A stretch of 46,412 bases of DNA from Andreprevotia lacus DSM 23236 (GTDB lineage Bacteria; Pseudomonadota; Gammaproteobacteria; Burkholderiales; Chitinibacteraceae), in contig NZ_FWXD01000029.1 in the NCBI RefSeq assembly GCF_900176275.1, positions 1-46,412 of the forward strand, written 5' to 3'. A program made the translations under genes and the position numbers. This document shows positions 17,167 through 25,466 of this stretch, one piece after another (the stretch's first letter is position 1; the number at the start of each line of letters is the position of its first letter). The notes under the pieces are model-generated. The model worked only from the letters and a program-made list of their open reading frames with translations. It made no database searches and was not told the DNA's origin.

Positions 17167-17610
17167 TTACTCGCGAATCTCCGGCTCTACCAGCTGCGCC
17201 AGCTGCAGCAGCGATTCCTGCCAGCCCAGATAGCACATCTCCAGCGGAATCACATCCGGCAGACCGGCCTGTTCGATGCGCAGCTCGGTGCCGCACAGCA
17301 CCGGTTTCAGCTGCACGGTTACTTCGATCACGCCGGGCAGATTGGGGTCGTCAAACTGGTCGGTGTAGCGGATCAGCGTATCGGGCACCAGCTCGAGGTA
17401 CTCACCGCCAAAGTGGTGTTGCTCACCGGTGGTGAAGTTGGTGAACGACATCCTGAAACGCCCGCCCACATGCGCCTCCAGCTGCTGCACGCTGGCAGTA
17501 AAGCCGTAGGGCGGCAGCCATTTGGCCAGCGCGCCGGCATCAAGAAAGGCGCGGTAGAGCTTGTCCGGCGTGGTGCGCAGCACGCGATGCAGATGAACGG
17601 TATTGGGCAT
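17167..17610 (-). CDS. SRPBCC/AHSA1-family protein
   Basis: A 147-residue cytosolic protein of the activator-of-Hsp90-ATPase-1-like (AHSA1) branch of the START/SRPBCC fold. Evidence: the N-terminal HRVLRTTPDKLYRAFLDAG, the KWLPPYGFTA and GGRFRMSFTN strands, and the C-terminal helix LGWQESLLQLAQLVEP. Members bind hydrophobic ligands or are general stress-related proteins; no specific ligand can be inferred. ATG with CGGAG nine bases upstream. An open frame continues upstream but overlaps another gene and lacks similarity. Confidence 0.9.
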   Translation of the reverse strand: MPNTVHLHRVLRTTPDKLYRAFLDAGALAKWLPPYGFTASVQQLEAHVGGRFRMSFTNFTTGEQHHFGGEYLELVPDTLIRYTDQFDDPNLPGVIEVTVQLKPVLCGTELRIEQAGLPDVIPLEMCYLGWQESLLQLAQLVEPEIRE

Positions 17611-17737
17611 GATGGTGGCTCCGGTCACGGCGGATTTGCCCGCCAGGTTTGGATGATGGCGGTGGAAGTTGCCGCCGACGCATTTTGCTGATTGCTTTGC
17701 CGCAGCGGGTGGCGCGGCGCCTGACTGTACTGCCGGC

Positions 17738-18097
17738 TCAGTGGCTCCGGACCGGGTCGAGGTCGGCCCGGTCCGGCTGGCTGGGCACATAGAACATCCA
17801 GGTGAAGAATTCCTTCGGTTTGCCGTTCTCCAGTTGCGGCTGGTAGTGCTTGCGCAGCACTTGCGCTTTTGCGGCTGCCACATATTCTGCCGGCAGCGGT
17901 ATGTTCAGGATGGTTCGGTTTTTATCGCGTGGGTCCATCACCCCGGTTGCCCGAAACCCGACAAGATTGCCCGATGCATCAATGGTGATGCCGAAAGTCG
18001 CTGCATAGAACTGTTCGGCCGCGTAGAGCGGCGCTGCAAACAACATCGTGCTGAGCAGCAAAGCGGTACGCACCAAGCGTTGGCACTGCGTGGTCAT
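17738..18097 (-). CDS. small exported protein, unknown
   Basis: A 119-residue secreted protein with a signal peptide (MTTQCQRLVRTALLLSTMLF, cleavage near APLYA-AEQ). The mature part includes FGITIDASGNLVGFRATGVMDP and an AEYVAAAKAQVLRKHYQP helix, reminiscent of TonB-C-like or energy-transducer-like folds, but I cannot assign it. The second Met is chosen because GGAG lies six bases upstream; an ATG four codons earlier has none. Stands alone on the minus strand, with about 245 bases and no gene between it and the next plus-strand gene. Confidence 0.7.
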   Translation of the reverse strand: MTTQCQRLVRTALLLSTMLFAAPLYAAEQFYAATFGITIDASGNLVGFRATGVMDPRDKNRTILNIPLPAEYVAAAKAQVLRKHYQPQLENGKPKEFFTWMFYVPSQPDRADLDPVRSH

Positions 18098-18342
18098 GTC
18101 TTTCTCCATGGTATAGAGGGGGGTGAACCGGCATGTGCCGTTGCGACGAAGGCGCCAGGGCCCCGCAGAAAAATATAGCAAATTGCCTCAATACACTGAC
18201 AATACTTTGCTTTATATTTCGCCCTAATATTTCACATCAAGAAAGATGTTTGTCGAAGACGCAGGCAGGGTCGCAAGGACGCCTTGCTTGCCAGTTTGCT
18301 GAGTCGGCAGGCGATACTTGCGGATAGACAGGAGAACACTGC

Positions 18343-19065
18343 ATGGCAGCAAGGACATGGGGCTGGATCGCAACCGGCGTGATCGCGTTTTTTCCCGCCA
18401 ACTGGTTGCGTTTGCTGTTGATCAACCAGCTGCCCTACGGTGCCAGCAAATCGGGTTTCGTGATCAATATCCTGATCGGCTTTTCGGTGGTGGCCCTGTT
18501 GGTGAAATGGCTGTTGTGGCTGGGCCGGCGCGAGCGCGAGCGCTTGCAACACCGCGCTGCCGCACTGCAAGCCGAAATGGCGCAACCGCTGCAGCCCATC
18601 AATGCCGGGCGGCTGATGCGGCAGGACGGCGAAGAGGTGTATGCCGTGTTGCCCGCGCAATTGATGAGCCTGCGCACCACTGGCCATCGCACCAGCAGCA
18701 GTACCAGCAGCCATCGGCATGACCACATATTCAGCGATGACGAAGTGCACCGCACCACCACCAGCAGTACCACGGCCATTCAGAACTGGGTGCCGGTTGC
18801 CAATGGCGAGCTGGCACTCACCAACGAACGTGTGGTGTTTGCCGGCGATGCCGATTCCTTTGCCATTGCGCTCGACAAGCTGCTCAACATTACGCCCTAT
18901 GCCAACAGTTTTGGCTTTAATGATCAGCACAACAACTACATGGTGAATACCGGTGGCGGCAATGACCACGCGCGCTTCCATATCGCGTTGTGCAAACTGC
19001 TGCGTGAGCGCATGCCCGGCCTGCCGGGGCCTGATCTGAATACACTGGGTGTGCTGGATCACTGA
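18343..19065 (+). CDS. membrane protein with C-terminal PH-like domain
   Basis: A 240-residue protein with two N-terminal membrane helices (about 7-28 and 38-60), a cytosolic linker rich in Arg, Gln and Ala, a Ser/Thr/His-rich low-complexity stretch (about 113-145, TSSSTSSHRHDH) and a C-terminal domain beginning GELALTNERVVFAGD. That last sequence resembles the entry of bacterial PH-like domains (short strand, LTNxRVxF). An AGGAGA ribosome binding site precedes the ATG. Single gene, function unknown. Confidence 0.75.
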   Translation: MAARTWGWIATGVIAFFPANWLRLLLINQLPYGASKSGFVINILIGFSVVALLVKWLLWLGRRERERLQHRAAALQAEMAQPLQPINAGRLMRQDGEEVYAVLPAQLMSLRTTGHRTSSSTSSHRHDHIFSDDEVHRTTTSSTTAIQNWVPVANGELALTNERVVFAGDADSFAIALDKLLNITPYANSFGFNDQHNNYMVNTGGGNDHARFHIALCKLLRERMPGLPGPDLNTLGVLDH

Positions 19066-19305
19066 GTGCGGGCAAGGCCACCCTGTTTGTCAGTAAATAA
19101 TGGCTGCACACAGCGATATCGTATGGCGCTGGTCTTTTTCTTACAAAAAATTGAAATTGGCAAATTGTTTATTTCATACGGAGAAAGATTGTTGCTAAAA
19201 ACGCTGGCATAATCGCCCTGCCGCACCAGCCCTGCCTGCCTGTGTGCCGGCTTGGGTTGGCTGTCGCCGTGGTGGTGCTGGCGCCCGTCACTGGGAGTAT
19301 GCGGC
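19066..19305 (+). promoter_or_regulatory. AT-rich leader upstream of secreted GWWWN protein
   Basis: This 240-base gap is clearly AT-richer than its surroundings between 19135 and 19215, with oligo-A and oligo-T runs (ACAAAAAATTGAAATTGG). A CATAAT at 19208-19213 could be a -10 element, but no well-spaced -35 box is evident. It most likely holds the promoter of the downstream gene. Confidence 0.35.
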
Positions 19306-20037
19306 ATGTTCAAACCACTCAAGACACTGGCAGCGCTGGCTGTCGCCGGACTGCTGGCCTCGCCGCTGGCCTACGCCGCGCCTGAATCGGGCTGGTGGTG
19401 GAATGCCGCAGAAGGCGGCCGTGGTTTTGCGATTGAAGTGCAGAACGGCAAGATGTTCATCGCCGGCTTCATGTATGACGATGCCGGCCGGGCCACCTGG
19501 CATGTTTCCGGCCCCACGCCCATGGTCAACGACACCACCTACCAGGGCAACTGGATGCAGTACGGCGGCGGCCAGACCCTGACCGGCTCCTTCAAGCCGG
19601 CCAACGTGGTCAACAACAATACCGGCAGCCTCACCATCAAGTTCCCCACGCCCACCACGGCGACCATGACGCTGCCCAACGGCAACCAGATTGCGCTGAC
19701 CCGCTTCGCCTTCGGCGGTGCATCCAACACGGTCGGCAATGTTTGCACTCCCGCCAACCTCACCGCACAGCATTACGATGCCATTGCCTATGGCATGACC
19801 ATGGCACAGGTCAAGCAAACCATCGGGTGTGATTACGATCCGACCGCCACGCTGATGCTCAACAACGGCGCCATGTCGTACTACACCTGGCGCGTGCTGA
19901 TCCCCGGCACCAGTGCCTCGTATTACGTGATCAACGTCTTTTTTGACCCCAGCGGCAGCATCGTGAGCGATGTGTATGGCGGCAAGTACCCGGGCAAGGA
20001 GTACTTCAAGACCTCGTCGCTGAATCTGGTGCGCTGA
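19306..20037 (+). CDS. secreted GWWWN-type protein with BLIP/SmpA-like C-terminus
   Basis: Exported protein of 243 residues with a signal peptide ending in PLAYA-APESG. Residues about 27-125 match a repeat unit common in beta- and gammaproteobacterial secreted proteins: GWWWNAAEGGRGFAIE, GFMYDDAGRATWH, and GGGQTLTGSFKP. Residues about 160-243 contain YDAIAYGMTMAQVKQTIGCD, the start of the beta-lactamase-inhibitor-like/SmpA-OmlA fold. The function of either domain here is unknown; an outer-membrane or secreted location is likely. GGGAG lies eight bases before the ATG, and a strong terminator follows. Confidence 0.85.
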   Translation: MFKPLKTLAALAVAGLLASPLAYAAPESGWWWNAAEGGRGFAIEVQNGKMFIAGFMYDDAGRATWHVSGPTPMVNDTTYQGNWMQYGGGQTLTGSFKPANVVNNNTGSLTIKFPTPTTATMTLPNGNQIALTRFAFGGASNTVGNVCTPANLTAQHYDAIAYGMTMAQVKQTIGCDYDPTATLMLNNGAMSYYTWRVLIPGTSASYYVINVFFDPSGSIVSDVYGGKYPGKEYFKTSSLNLVR

Positions 20038-20080
20038 GCGCGTCTGCCAACCGCTGGCGATCGCTGCGGATGATGCAGTC

Positions 20081-20109
20081 ACAAGACCCCGGGCTATCCG
20101 GGGTCTTGT
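20081..20109 (+). terminator. intrinsic terminator, perfect 12-bp stem
   Basis: ACAAGACCCCGG and CCGGGGTCTTGT form a perfect stem around a five-base loop (GCTAT), 43 bases after the stop of the GWWWN gene. The stem ends in TTGT followed by TGCTT, giving a modest U-rich tail on the plus strand. Confidence 0.85.
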
Positions 20110-20306
20110 TGCTTCTGCTGGCGACGGCTGCATTAGGCTCGCAGTGTAGCCACGCGCCCAGGTTGCCCAGCCGCGTGGGCTACGCGGCAGCGACCGAGTC
20201 GCACGAACGAAGGCTGGATCAGCGACTTCCCATGGTGGCAGCAGCCAAGCGGCTTGACCCACCACCACAGCGGCCACAGACTGCCCACAACACGCGGAGG
20301 GCGCCC

Positions 20307-20873
20307 ATGGACGAGCAGATACTCACCTTTGCCACAGAGACCGACTGGGCAAGCTGGCTGATGCAGCACGGCACCGGCAACAACGGCATCTGGCTGCGGC
20401 TGGCCAAGCAGGGCGCGCCGCACGCCACGCTCAGCTATGCTCAGGCGCTGGAGGTGGCGCTGTGCCACGGCTGGATCGACGGGCAAAAGCGCGCCGACGA
20501 TGCCCACCACTGGCTGCAGCGCTTCACCCCGCGCCGCGCGCGCAGCGTGTGGTCACAAATCAACCGCGACAAGGCCCAGGCGCTGATCGACAGCGGCCGC
20601 ATGCAGCCCGCCGGGCTGCAGCAGGTGCACGCCGCGCAGCAGGACGGCCGCTGGGACGCCGCCTATGCCCCGGCCAGCAAAGCCACCGTGCCGGACGACC
20701 TGCAAGCCGCGCTCGACGCCACCCCGCAGGCAGCTGCCTTCTTCGCCACCCTCAGCAGCGCCAACCGCTACGCCATCCTCTACCGCCTGCAGCAATGCAA
20801 AACCCCGCAGAAACGCGCCGAGAAACTGGCGCTGATGCTGGGCATGTTGCTGCGGGGGGAGACGTTTCACTGA
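20307..20873 (+). CDS. YdeI/OmpD-associated family protein
   Basis: A 188-residue cytosolic protein of the YdeI/OmpD-associated (bacteriocin-protection-like) family. Marks are the N-terminal F-ATETDWASWLMQHG, GIWLRLAKQG, the central ALCHGWIDGQ and RFTPRR..SVWSQINRDKAQ, and the C-terminal LSSANRYAILYRLQQCKTPQKRAEKL. Members have been linked to stress or bacteriocin tolerance, but the mechanism is unclear. ATG with a perfect GGAGG six bases upstream. Single gene after the terminator, convergent with the next gene. Confidence 0.9.
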   Translation: MDEQILTFATETDWASWLMQHGTGNNGIWLRLAKQGAPHATLSYAQALEVALCHGWIDGQKRADDAHHWLQRFTPRRARSVWSQINRDKAQALIDSGRMQPAGLQQVHAAQQDGRWDAAYAPASKATVPDDLQAALDATPQAAAFFATLSSANRYAILYRLQQCKTPQKRAEKLALMLGMLLRGETFH

Positions 20874-20894
20874 CTCGCGGATCAATCCAGTCTG

Positions 20895-20942
20895 CTTTGC
20901 CCTATCAGGGCCGGCGCACGCAGGCGGTTCATGAGGGCAAAG
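20895..20942. terminator. inverted repeat between convergent genes
   Basis: CTTTGCCCT (20895-20903) and AGGGCAAAG (20934-20942) are perfect inverted copies separated by 30 bases. They sit between two convergent genes, so the hairpin could terminate either transcript. The loop is long and there is no T-run, hence low confidence. Confidence 0.3.
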
Positions 20943-20943
20943 A

Positions 20944-21315
20944 CTACGCCGGTGCGACGCTTGCCCGGCCGCGATGGAAGTGCCAGCACAGCACATAGCC
21001 CGGAAAATAGAGGGCACTAAAGCCAACTAGCAGCAGTAGTTCGAATAGCGACCGCCCGGGCTCCAGCCACCATATGCCAAATCCGCATACGCAAGTCGCT
21101 GCCAAAGCCAGCACCAGGGTCAGCAACGCGCGCCGCCGCCACTGCCGCCGCGCGCCGCTGGCCCGCTGAAATACCCATAGATAGGGCAGCAACTGCAGGA
21201 AAATGGCCAGCCCGATATAGCCCCATTGCGTCATGCTCATGGGGCTTTCGTCAATACATCCGCAGGCAAAGGATGGCGTGACGATCAGAATCAGCAGTGC
21301 GAGCAGGAGTGGCAT
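20944..21315 (-). CDS. small three-helix membrane protein
   Basis: A 123-residue protein starting MPLLLALLILIVTPSFACGC, which may be a membrane helix or a signal/lipobox-like sequence, followed by two more helices (about 32-50 and 62-82) and a fourth near 92-110. Family not recognised. A longer upstream frame overlaps the next gene and is not used. The ATG has a weak GGATTGAAG ahead of it. The gene starts 48 bases after the Cys-ribbon protein gene and may be cotranscribed with it. Confidence 0.65.
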   Translation of the reverse strand: MPLLLALLILIVTPSFACGCIDESPMSMTQWGYIGLAIFLQLLPYLWVFQRASGARRQWRRRALLTLVLALAATCVCGFGIWWLEPGRSLFELLLLVGFSALYFPGYVLCWHFHRGRASVAPA

Positions 21316-21362
21316 GTCTTCAATCCAGGCAGGTATGGGGTGGGGGTGGATTGATAAAGCCG

Positions 21363-22085
21363 CTATGCCGCCGCAATGGCCGCCGGCACCGCAATGTCCG
21401 CGCCACAGTCCGGGCAGCTGGTGTGTCCGAACAGATGCAGCAGCCAGTTGGCGATCTGCGGGTGTTGCCGCGATTGCGCATACAGCCATTGCCCTGTGCC
21501 ATCCAGCGTGGCGACATCTGCGGGCAGGATGGGCGTGCGTGCCACCTCGGGCCGGTTGCTCCAGTCTTCGCTGGTGGCAAAGCAGCCATACTCGCCAATG
21601 GCCAGATACAGCTCGGTGTCGCAGGCCGGGCAGATGCCGCTGAACTCGCCCTCCAGCAAACGGCCCAGCGTGTTGCCCCACAGCGGGTCGCCACGCAGCG
21701 CCAGTGCGGCTTCCAGCATATAAACGTGGTCGTTTTCATTCAGCAGACCGCTGGCAAGCGTGTCGGCTGCCAGCGCCTGCAGTTGCGCCACGGTGCCGCC
21801 CAACGCCTCCAGCGCAGCGGCCTGCCCCTGCGCGTGCGCGCCGATCACGATGCAGCCAGCCAGGCAGAGCGGCATGCTTCGTTGCGCGGCCGGCCAGCTC
21901 GCCGCCAGCGCCTGCAGTATGGGCAGGGCAGGGAAGCTGGCGCTGTACACCGTGCCCTGATGGCAGATGCGCGACCAGACGTCGCCCCAGACCCCGGCTT
22001 CGGGGTCTGGCGTCAGCGCCTGCAACAGTGCCGGCAGGTCATCGGCCGGGCCATAGGCGTGTTCAAGATCATGCCATGCGGTCAT
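21363..22085 (-). CDS. HQGTVYSAS-motif protein with zinc-ribbon cysteines
   Basis: A soluble 240-residue protein. The N-terminal part WGDVWSRICHQGTVYSASFPALPIL resembles a motif I associate with HEAT-like proteins that often lie beside polymorphic toxins. The family assignment is from memory and uncertain. Ala/Leu-rich helical pairs follow through the middle. Two CxxC pairs, CPAC (near 150) and CPDC (near 226), could make one zinc site. No signal peptide. Start ATG MTAWHDLEH. Candidate immunity-type protein, but there is no toxin gene next to it. Confidence 0.7.
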   Translation of the reverse strand: MTAWHDLEHAYGPADDLPALLQALTPDPEAGVWGDVWSRICHQGTVYSASFPALPILQALAASWPAAQRSMPLCLAGCIVIGAHAQGQAAALEALGGTVAQLQALAADTLASGLLNENDHVYMLEAALALRGDPLWGNTLGRLLEGEFSGICPACDTELYLAIGEYGCFATSEDWSNRPEVARTPILPADVATLDGTGQWLYAQSRQHPQIANWLLHLFGHTSCPDCGADIAVPAAIAAA

Positions 22086-22220
22086 GGGTGGCTCCGTTGC
22101 GCAAGAGGGCAGACAGTGAGTCTCATCACGTCGCCGGATGGTATGAACGGCGTTTAAATCCGCTGAGCCCCTCGCAGCCAGAACGTAAACAGGTTCTCAG
22201 CCATTGTGGTGCATGGCTGC

Positions 22221-23171
22221 CTATTTCTGACCAGCCTCGGCGGCTTTGCGCAGCAAGCTGGCGACATGGTCATCGCAGCGTGCTTCCTCTGCGATGGCCT
22301 GCAGTGTCGCCACTGTGGCCTGGTCATACCGCTGATAGTCGGTGTTGGTATAATGCATATATGCGCCGATTGGATCGTAGCTGAACTTGCCGCTGGTACT
22401 GCCACCTGACCGCAGCAACTGTGCAAGCATGCCTGCACGGCAGTAGTGCACTGCATTTGCCAGTGCCTCCTGGTCGGCTCTGGCGCCGTTGCGCAACAAC
22501 GTCTGCACCAGCTTTTGCTCTCCGTTGTAGACGTTGTTCGCCGACAGAATCAACAGGTGCTGACGCTGGGCTGGCGACATTTGCTGAACTTGCAATGCCA
22601 GTACCTTCCAGGCCTTTTTCTCAATGCTCTTGTCTACCCGCTCTGCATTTGCATTTTCATAGTTGCAGCGCGCTGCACAGCGGTCGATGCCGTCTGCATA
22701 GGCCTCCGGATCATCTTGTTCCATGGCCCGGTAGGCGGCATTGCTTCCTCGCTCTTCGCGGCTGGGCATCGCCGCCAGCACAAGCAGCAAAAACGGCAGG
22801 ACCAAAAACAGCAGCACTTTTACAATCAATCGTGCTTTGGCGCTAAAGCGATGCAGATTTTCGAGCGCGCCAACATAAACGCTGAGCAAGCCCCCGGCTC
22901 CCAGTGCCTGCCACCACATCCCGCCGAATTCCCGGTAGGTGTTTTCGGGGCGCATGCCGACTACGCCGCTAACATAGACGGTGACAAAGCCGATAAGCAG
23001 CAACAGCAGCAAAATCGCAGCAAACAGCGCCATCGCGCCCTTGAAACGCAATTCGCGTAGTGGCGGGAAGTCGCGATCTGTCACATCAACTCCGGGTGTT
23101 TCGTCGTTCTGGCCTTGCCCTCCGCACTGCACCTGCCATGGTTCAGCATCGCTTTGTCCGATATATGCCAT
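22221..23171 (-). CDS. membrane protein with C-terminal helical repeat domain
   Basis: A 316-residue protein with two clear membrane pairs (about 47-70, 90-105, 117-137) and a soluble C-terminal half (about 145-316) of helical hairpins (LLILSANNVYNGEQKLVQTLLRNGA..., ...ALANAVHYCRAGMLAQLLRSGG...) that reads like ankyrin-type repeats. The start is uncertain. ATG at 23171 has AGGA almost touching it, while Met48 (MALFAAILL) has AAGG at good spacing; the N-terminal 47 residues have weaker coding character. Function unknown; ankyrin-like tails on membrane proteins are sometimes immunity factors (inference). Confidence 0.7.
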   Translation of the reverse strand: MAYIGQSDAEPWQVQCGGQGQNDETPGVDVTDRDFPPLRELRFKGAMALFAAILLLLLLIGFVTVYVSGVVGMRPENTYREFGGMWWQALGAGGLLSVYVGALENLHRFSAKARLIVKVLLFLVLPFLLLVLAAMPSREERGSNAAYRAMEQDDPEAYADGIDRCAARCNYENANAERVDKSIEKKAWKVLALQVQQMSPAQRQHLLILSANNVYNGEQKLVQTLLRNGARADQEALANAVHYCRAGMLAQLLRSGGSTSGKFSYDPIGAYMHYTNTDYQRYDQATVATLQAIAEEARCDDHVASLLRKAAEAGQK

Positions 23172-23600
23172 TTCCTGTTGGCAAAATGCGGATACTGCAA
23201 GGGCTGACCACGGGTACCGGTCGCGGTGCTACCGCTGATCAAGGGCCGTGTGACGGCCTGTGCTACTCCGCTCAGCGCGATGGCATCGACGCGCGTGATC
23301 ACCAGCCCATTGCCTCGGCCGTTGCCGCCCGGCAGCACCGCTTCCATCAATACGCCCGGCGCTCGTTTGCATTGCACGGTGATCATGCCGCTTTTGTCTC
23401 CATGAGGTGGCCAAGCTGACCGCCAGAAACACGATTATATTTGAAAGATTTTTGTCATTGAATTGTGTGTTGTAATTTTGCTATTTCAGTGATAGCCATG
23501 CAATTCCTTTCTTGAAGGTTGTTTTATTGTTTCTGGGCTAGTTGGCAATGCCCGCCGGTGGTATAAACGGCAACATCCCCACCCGCGCCCGGAGCCCGCC
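23172..23600. other. 429-base gap with AT-rich core, possible gene remnant
   Basis: No confident gene. On the minus strand an open frame of 101 codons (23081-23386) with GC-rich third positions in its first half runs into the N-terminal region of the next gene; it may be a degraded gene. From about 23425 to 23540 the sequence turns AT-rich (TTTTTGTCATTGAATTGTG and oligo-T runs), which fits a promoter region for the divergent neighbours. No terminator or repeat could be identified. Confidence 0.4.
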
Positions 23601-23990
23601 ATGGCCAGCTACAAACCCGCCCAGCACAACGCCGTCTCGCCCTATCTCGTCGTCAACGACGCCCCCGCCACGCTGGCCTTTCTGGCCAATGTGTTCGAGG
23701 GTATCGAGCGCTACCGCATGGAAGACGAGCACGGCAGCATCCGCCATGCCGAGGTGCAGATCGACGACTCCATCATCATGGTGTGCGAGCGCCCGGGCGG
23801 CGAGATTGCCACCGTCGGCTCGGTGCACGTCTACGTGCCCGACGTCGATGCCTGTTACGCCCGCGCGCTGGCTGCCGGTGCCACCAGCCTGGTCGAGCCG
23901 CAAGACCAGCACTATGGCGACCGCAGCGCCGGCGTGCAGGACGCGCAAGGCAATGTGTGGTGGCTGGGTACGCATCTGAATCTGAGCTGA
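23601..23990 (+). CDS. VOC-superfamily (glyoxalase/PhnB-like) protein
   Basis: A 129-residue single-module vicinal-oxygen-chelate protein. Marks are the opening VSPYLVVNDAPATLAFLANVF, EIATVGSVHVYVPDVDACYARALAAGA and the C-terminal DQHYGDRSAGVQDAQGNVWWLGTH with the His/Glu-type ligands typical of PhnB-like proteins. Substrate unknown. Ribosome binding site GGAG six bases before the ATG. First gene of a plus-strand run of five small genes. Confidence 0.9.
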   Translation: MASYKPAQHNAVSPYLVVNDAPATLAFLANVFEGIERYRMEDEHGSIRHAEVQIDDSIIMVCERPGGEIATVGSVHVYVPDVDACYARALAAGATSLVEPQDQHYGDRSAGVQDAQGNVWWLGTHLNLS

Positions 23991-24116
23991 TCTGCCCAGA
24001 CCCGCGTGGTGCGCCCGGCCGCAACGGGCGGCGCCACGCCACCTTGTGCCATGCCCGCGTCGCGGTGTTCAATGACGGCCACCGCCATCGTGAGCGGCAA
24101 GACCGGAGCCAACCCC

Positions 24117-24272
24117 ATGTCACAATTCGGCAGCAGCCGTCTGCGCCAGCAGGCCAGCGAACAAGTCGCACAACTGGAACGCGAGGTCGAACAGGCCCGC
24201 AACACACTGGCCGAGCTGGAAACCGCACTGCGCGAAGCGCGCGAGCGGCTGGAGATACTGGGCGGCGAATAG
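24117..24272 (+). CDS. 51-residue coiled-coil protein
   Basis: After MSQFGSSRLRQQ the whole chain is one heptad-patterned helix (VAQLEREVEQARNTLAELE...). The start is set by GGAG eight bases upstream; earlier in-frame codons lack a site. The stop is five bases before the next gene, so they form an operon. Small size and pure coiled coil suggest a partner-binding role, which is inference. Confidence 0.65.
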   Translation: MSQFGSSRLRQQASEQVAQLEREVEQARNTLAELETALREARERLEILGGE

Positions 24273-24277
24273 GCACC

Positions 24278-24586
24278 ATGCGCAAGACCATCCCCATTCA
24301 TCCCCACCCGCTCAACGCCCCCGGCGATTTCTATGTGCAGGATGGCTGCCGCATCACTTGCACGGTGCCCATGGACAGCGCCCCCGGCCTGTTGGTGTTC
24401 GACGATGCCGTTGGCCACTGCCATGTACAGCGCCAGCCCGCCAACCCCGCCGAGCAGCAGCAAATGATCGAAGCCATGCAGGTGGCCGAGGTCAACTGCA
24501 TCCACTATCGCGGGCAGGATGCAGCGGTGGTCAGGGCACTGCGTGCCTGTGGCGAGCTGGCGCAGTGGGATGGAACAAATCATTAG
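24278..24586 (+). CDS. small soluble protein, unknown
   Basis: A 102-residue protein (MRKTIPIHPHPLNAPGDFYV) with Cys residues at DGCRITC and NCIHYRG and a C-terminal helix AVVRALRACGELAQWDG. No family recognised; the Cys spacing does not match a ferredoxin. It begins five bases after the coiled-coil gene and ends 15 bases before the next, so it belongs to the same operon. The reading frame is chosen by spacing and continuity of coding character. Confidence 0.65.
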   Translation: MRKTIPIHPHPLNAPGDFYVQDGCRITCTVPMDSAPGLLVFDDAVGHCHVQRQPANPAEQQQMIEAMQVAEVNCIHYRGQDAAVVRALRACGELAQWDGTNH

Positions 24587-24601
24587 TCATAGGGACACCC
24601 C

Positions 24602-25144
24602 ATGGATTTCCCCCTGCTGGGCGAGCTGGAATACGACGAAGGCCATGAGGCCTGGGTGAGCGATGCGCTGCCGCTGCCACTGTGCCAAGGCAGTGAGTGC
24701 AGCTTGGTGCTGATGGAGTATGAGGACGACGCGCAGCCGGCCGATTTTCACGTGGCGGTCGCCAATCTGCTGGCCGCACCGTTTGCCGTACTGCAGGCGG
24801 TCGAAGCGGATATCTATCGCTACTACCAGGACATCCACAGCTATTGGGAGCCGGGTGAGGAGGGCTATCTGGCCATCGCCAGCCCGGCCGATGTCTGGCA
24901 GCACATTACGTTTGGCTACGAGCCGGTGGTGGAGCGCCGCCATGACGGCGATCAAGCCGTCTATGTTTCGCTCACCTGCAATTGCGACTGGGACAGAGAG
25001 CACGGCCTGCAGATCGTGCTGCGCAATGGTGAACAGGTGGTGAAGATCGGCCCCTACGACGGCCACCTCACTCACGGTGATGCCTATGACGACCCGACAC
25101 TGGAAGCGGTGATTTACCCCGGCAGGGCAGCAAGCAATGCCTGA
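24602..25144 (+). CDS. DUF6985-like protein
   Basis: A 180-residue cytosolic protein opening MDFPLLGELEYDEGHEAWVS, with YRYYQDIHSYWEPGEEGY and a C-terminal CNCDWDREHGLQIVLRNGEQVVKIGPYDGHLTHGDAYDD. This layout fits what I remember of DUF6985, a family often near toxin and immunity genes; the assignment is moderate. The 3' end overlaps the next gene by eight bases. An immunity-type role would be inference. Confidence 0.7.
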   Translation: MDFPLLGELEYDEGHEAWVSDALPLPLCQGSECSLVLMEYEDDAQPADFHVAVANLLAAPFAVLQAVEADIYRYYQDIHSYWEPGEEGYLAIASPADVWQHITFGYEPVVERRHDGDQAVYVSLTCNCDWDREHGLQIVLRNGEQVVKIGPYDGHLTHGDAYDDPTLEAVIYPGRAASNA

Positions 25145-25466
25145 TCGTAAGGACGAGCCGCTGCACTATCCGCTGCCTTCCCATCGCAACGGCCGTTTCT
25201 ATCCTGCCAAGGGCTGCGGCTGGTGTGGCTGCGGGCTGGACGGACGCTTTGTGACGCTCAATTTTACGGCACGGGCGTCAGCCGGGGGCGCCGCAAGCGT
25301 GGCCGCCGAGGTGCAAACCAGTTGGAGCCTGCTCGATCACGGCGTGACCGCCAGCGGCCGCCCGTTGATCATTTTCCAGGACGTGGAGGACGCCTATTTC
25401 TGCTCCCCCGCCTGCTTGCGGGCATTCTTCAATCAAGTGGTGACGGATTTTGAGCAGGCAAGCTGA
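25137..25466 (+). CDS. Cys-rich, zinc-finger-like small protein
   Basis: A 109-residue protein with a CGWCGCGLDGRF block near residue 27 and a CSPACL block near 89, together likely to bind one zinc ion. The start overlaps the previous stop by eight bases (translational coupling). The last 38 bases overlap the convergent membrane-protein gene. The family is not recognised; it could be a small adaptor of the upstream gene. Confidence 0.7.
   Translation: MPDRKDEPLHYPLPSHRNGRFYPAKGCGWCGCGLDGRFVTLNFTARASAGGAASVAAEVQTSWSLLDHGVTASGRPLIIFQDVEDAYFCSPACLRAFFNQVVTDFEQAS

Noticed and set aside
23081-23386. Minus-strand 101-codon frame before the ankyrin-like membrane gene
   Set aside because: Overlaps the N-terminal region of the neighbour, no family match and no clear ribosome binding site; kept only as a possible remnant.
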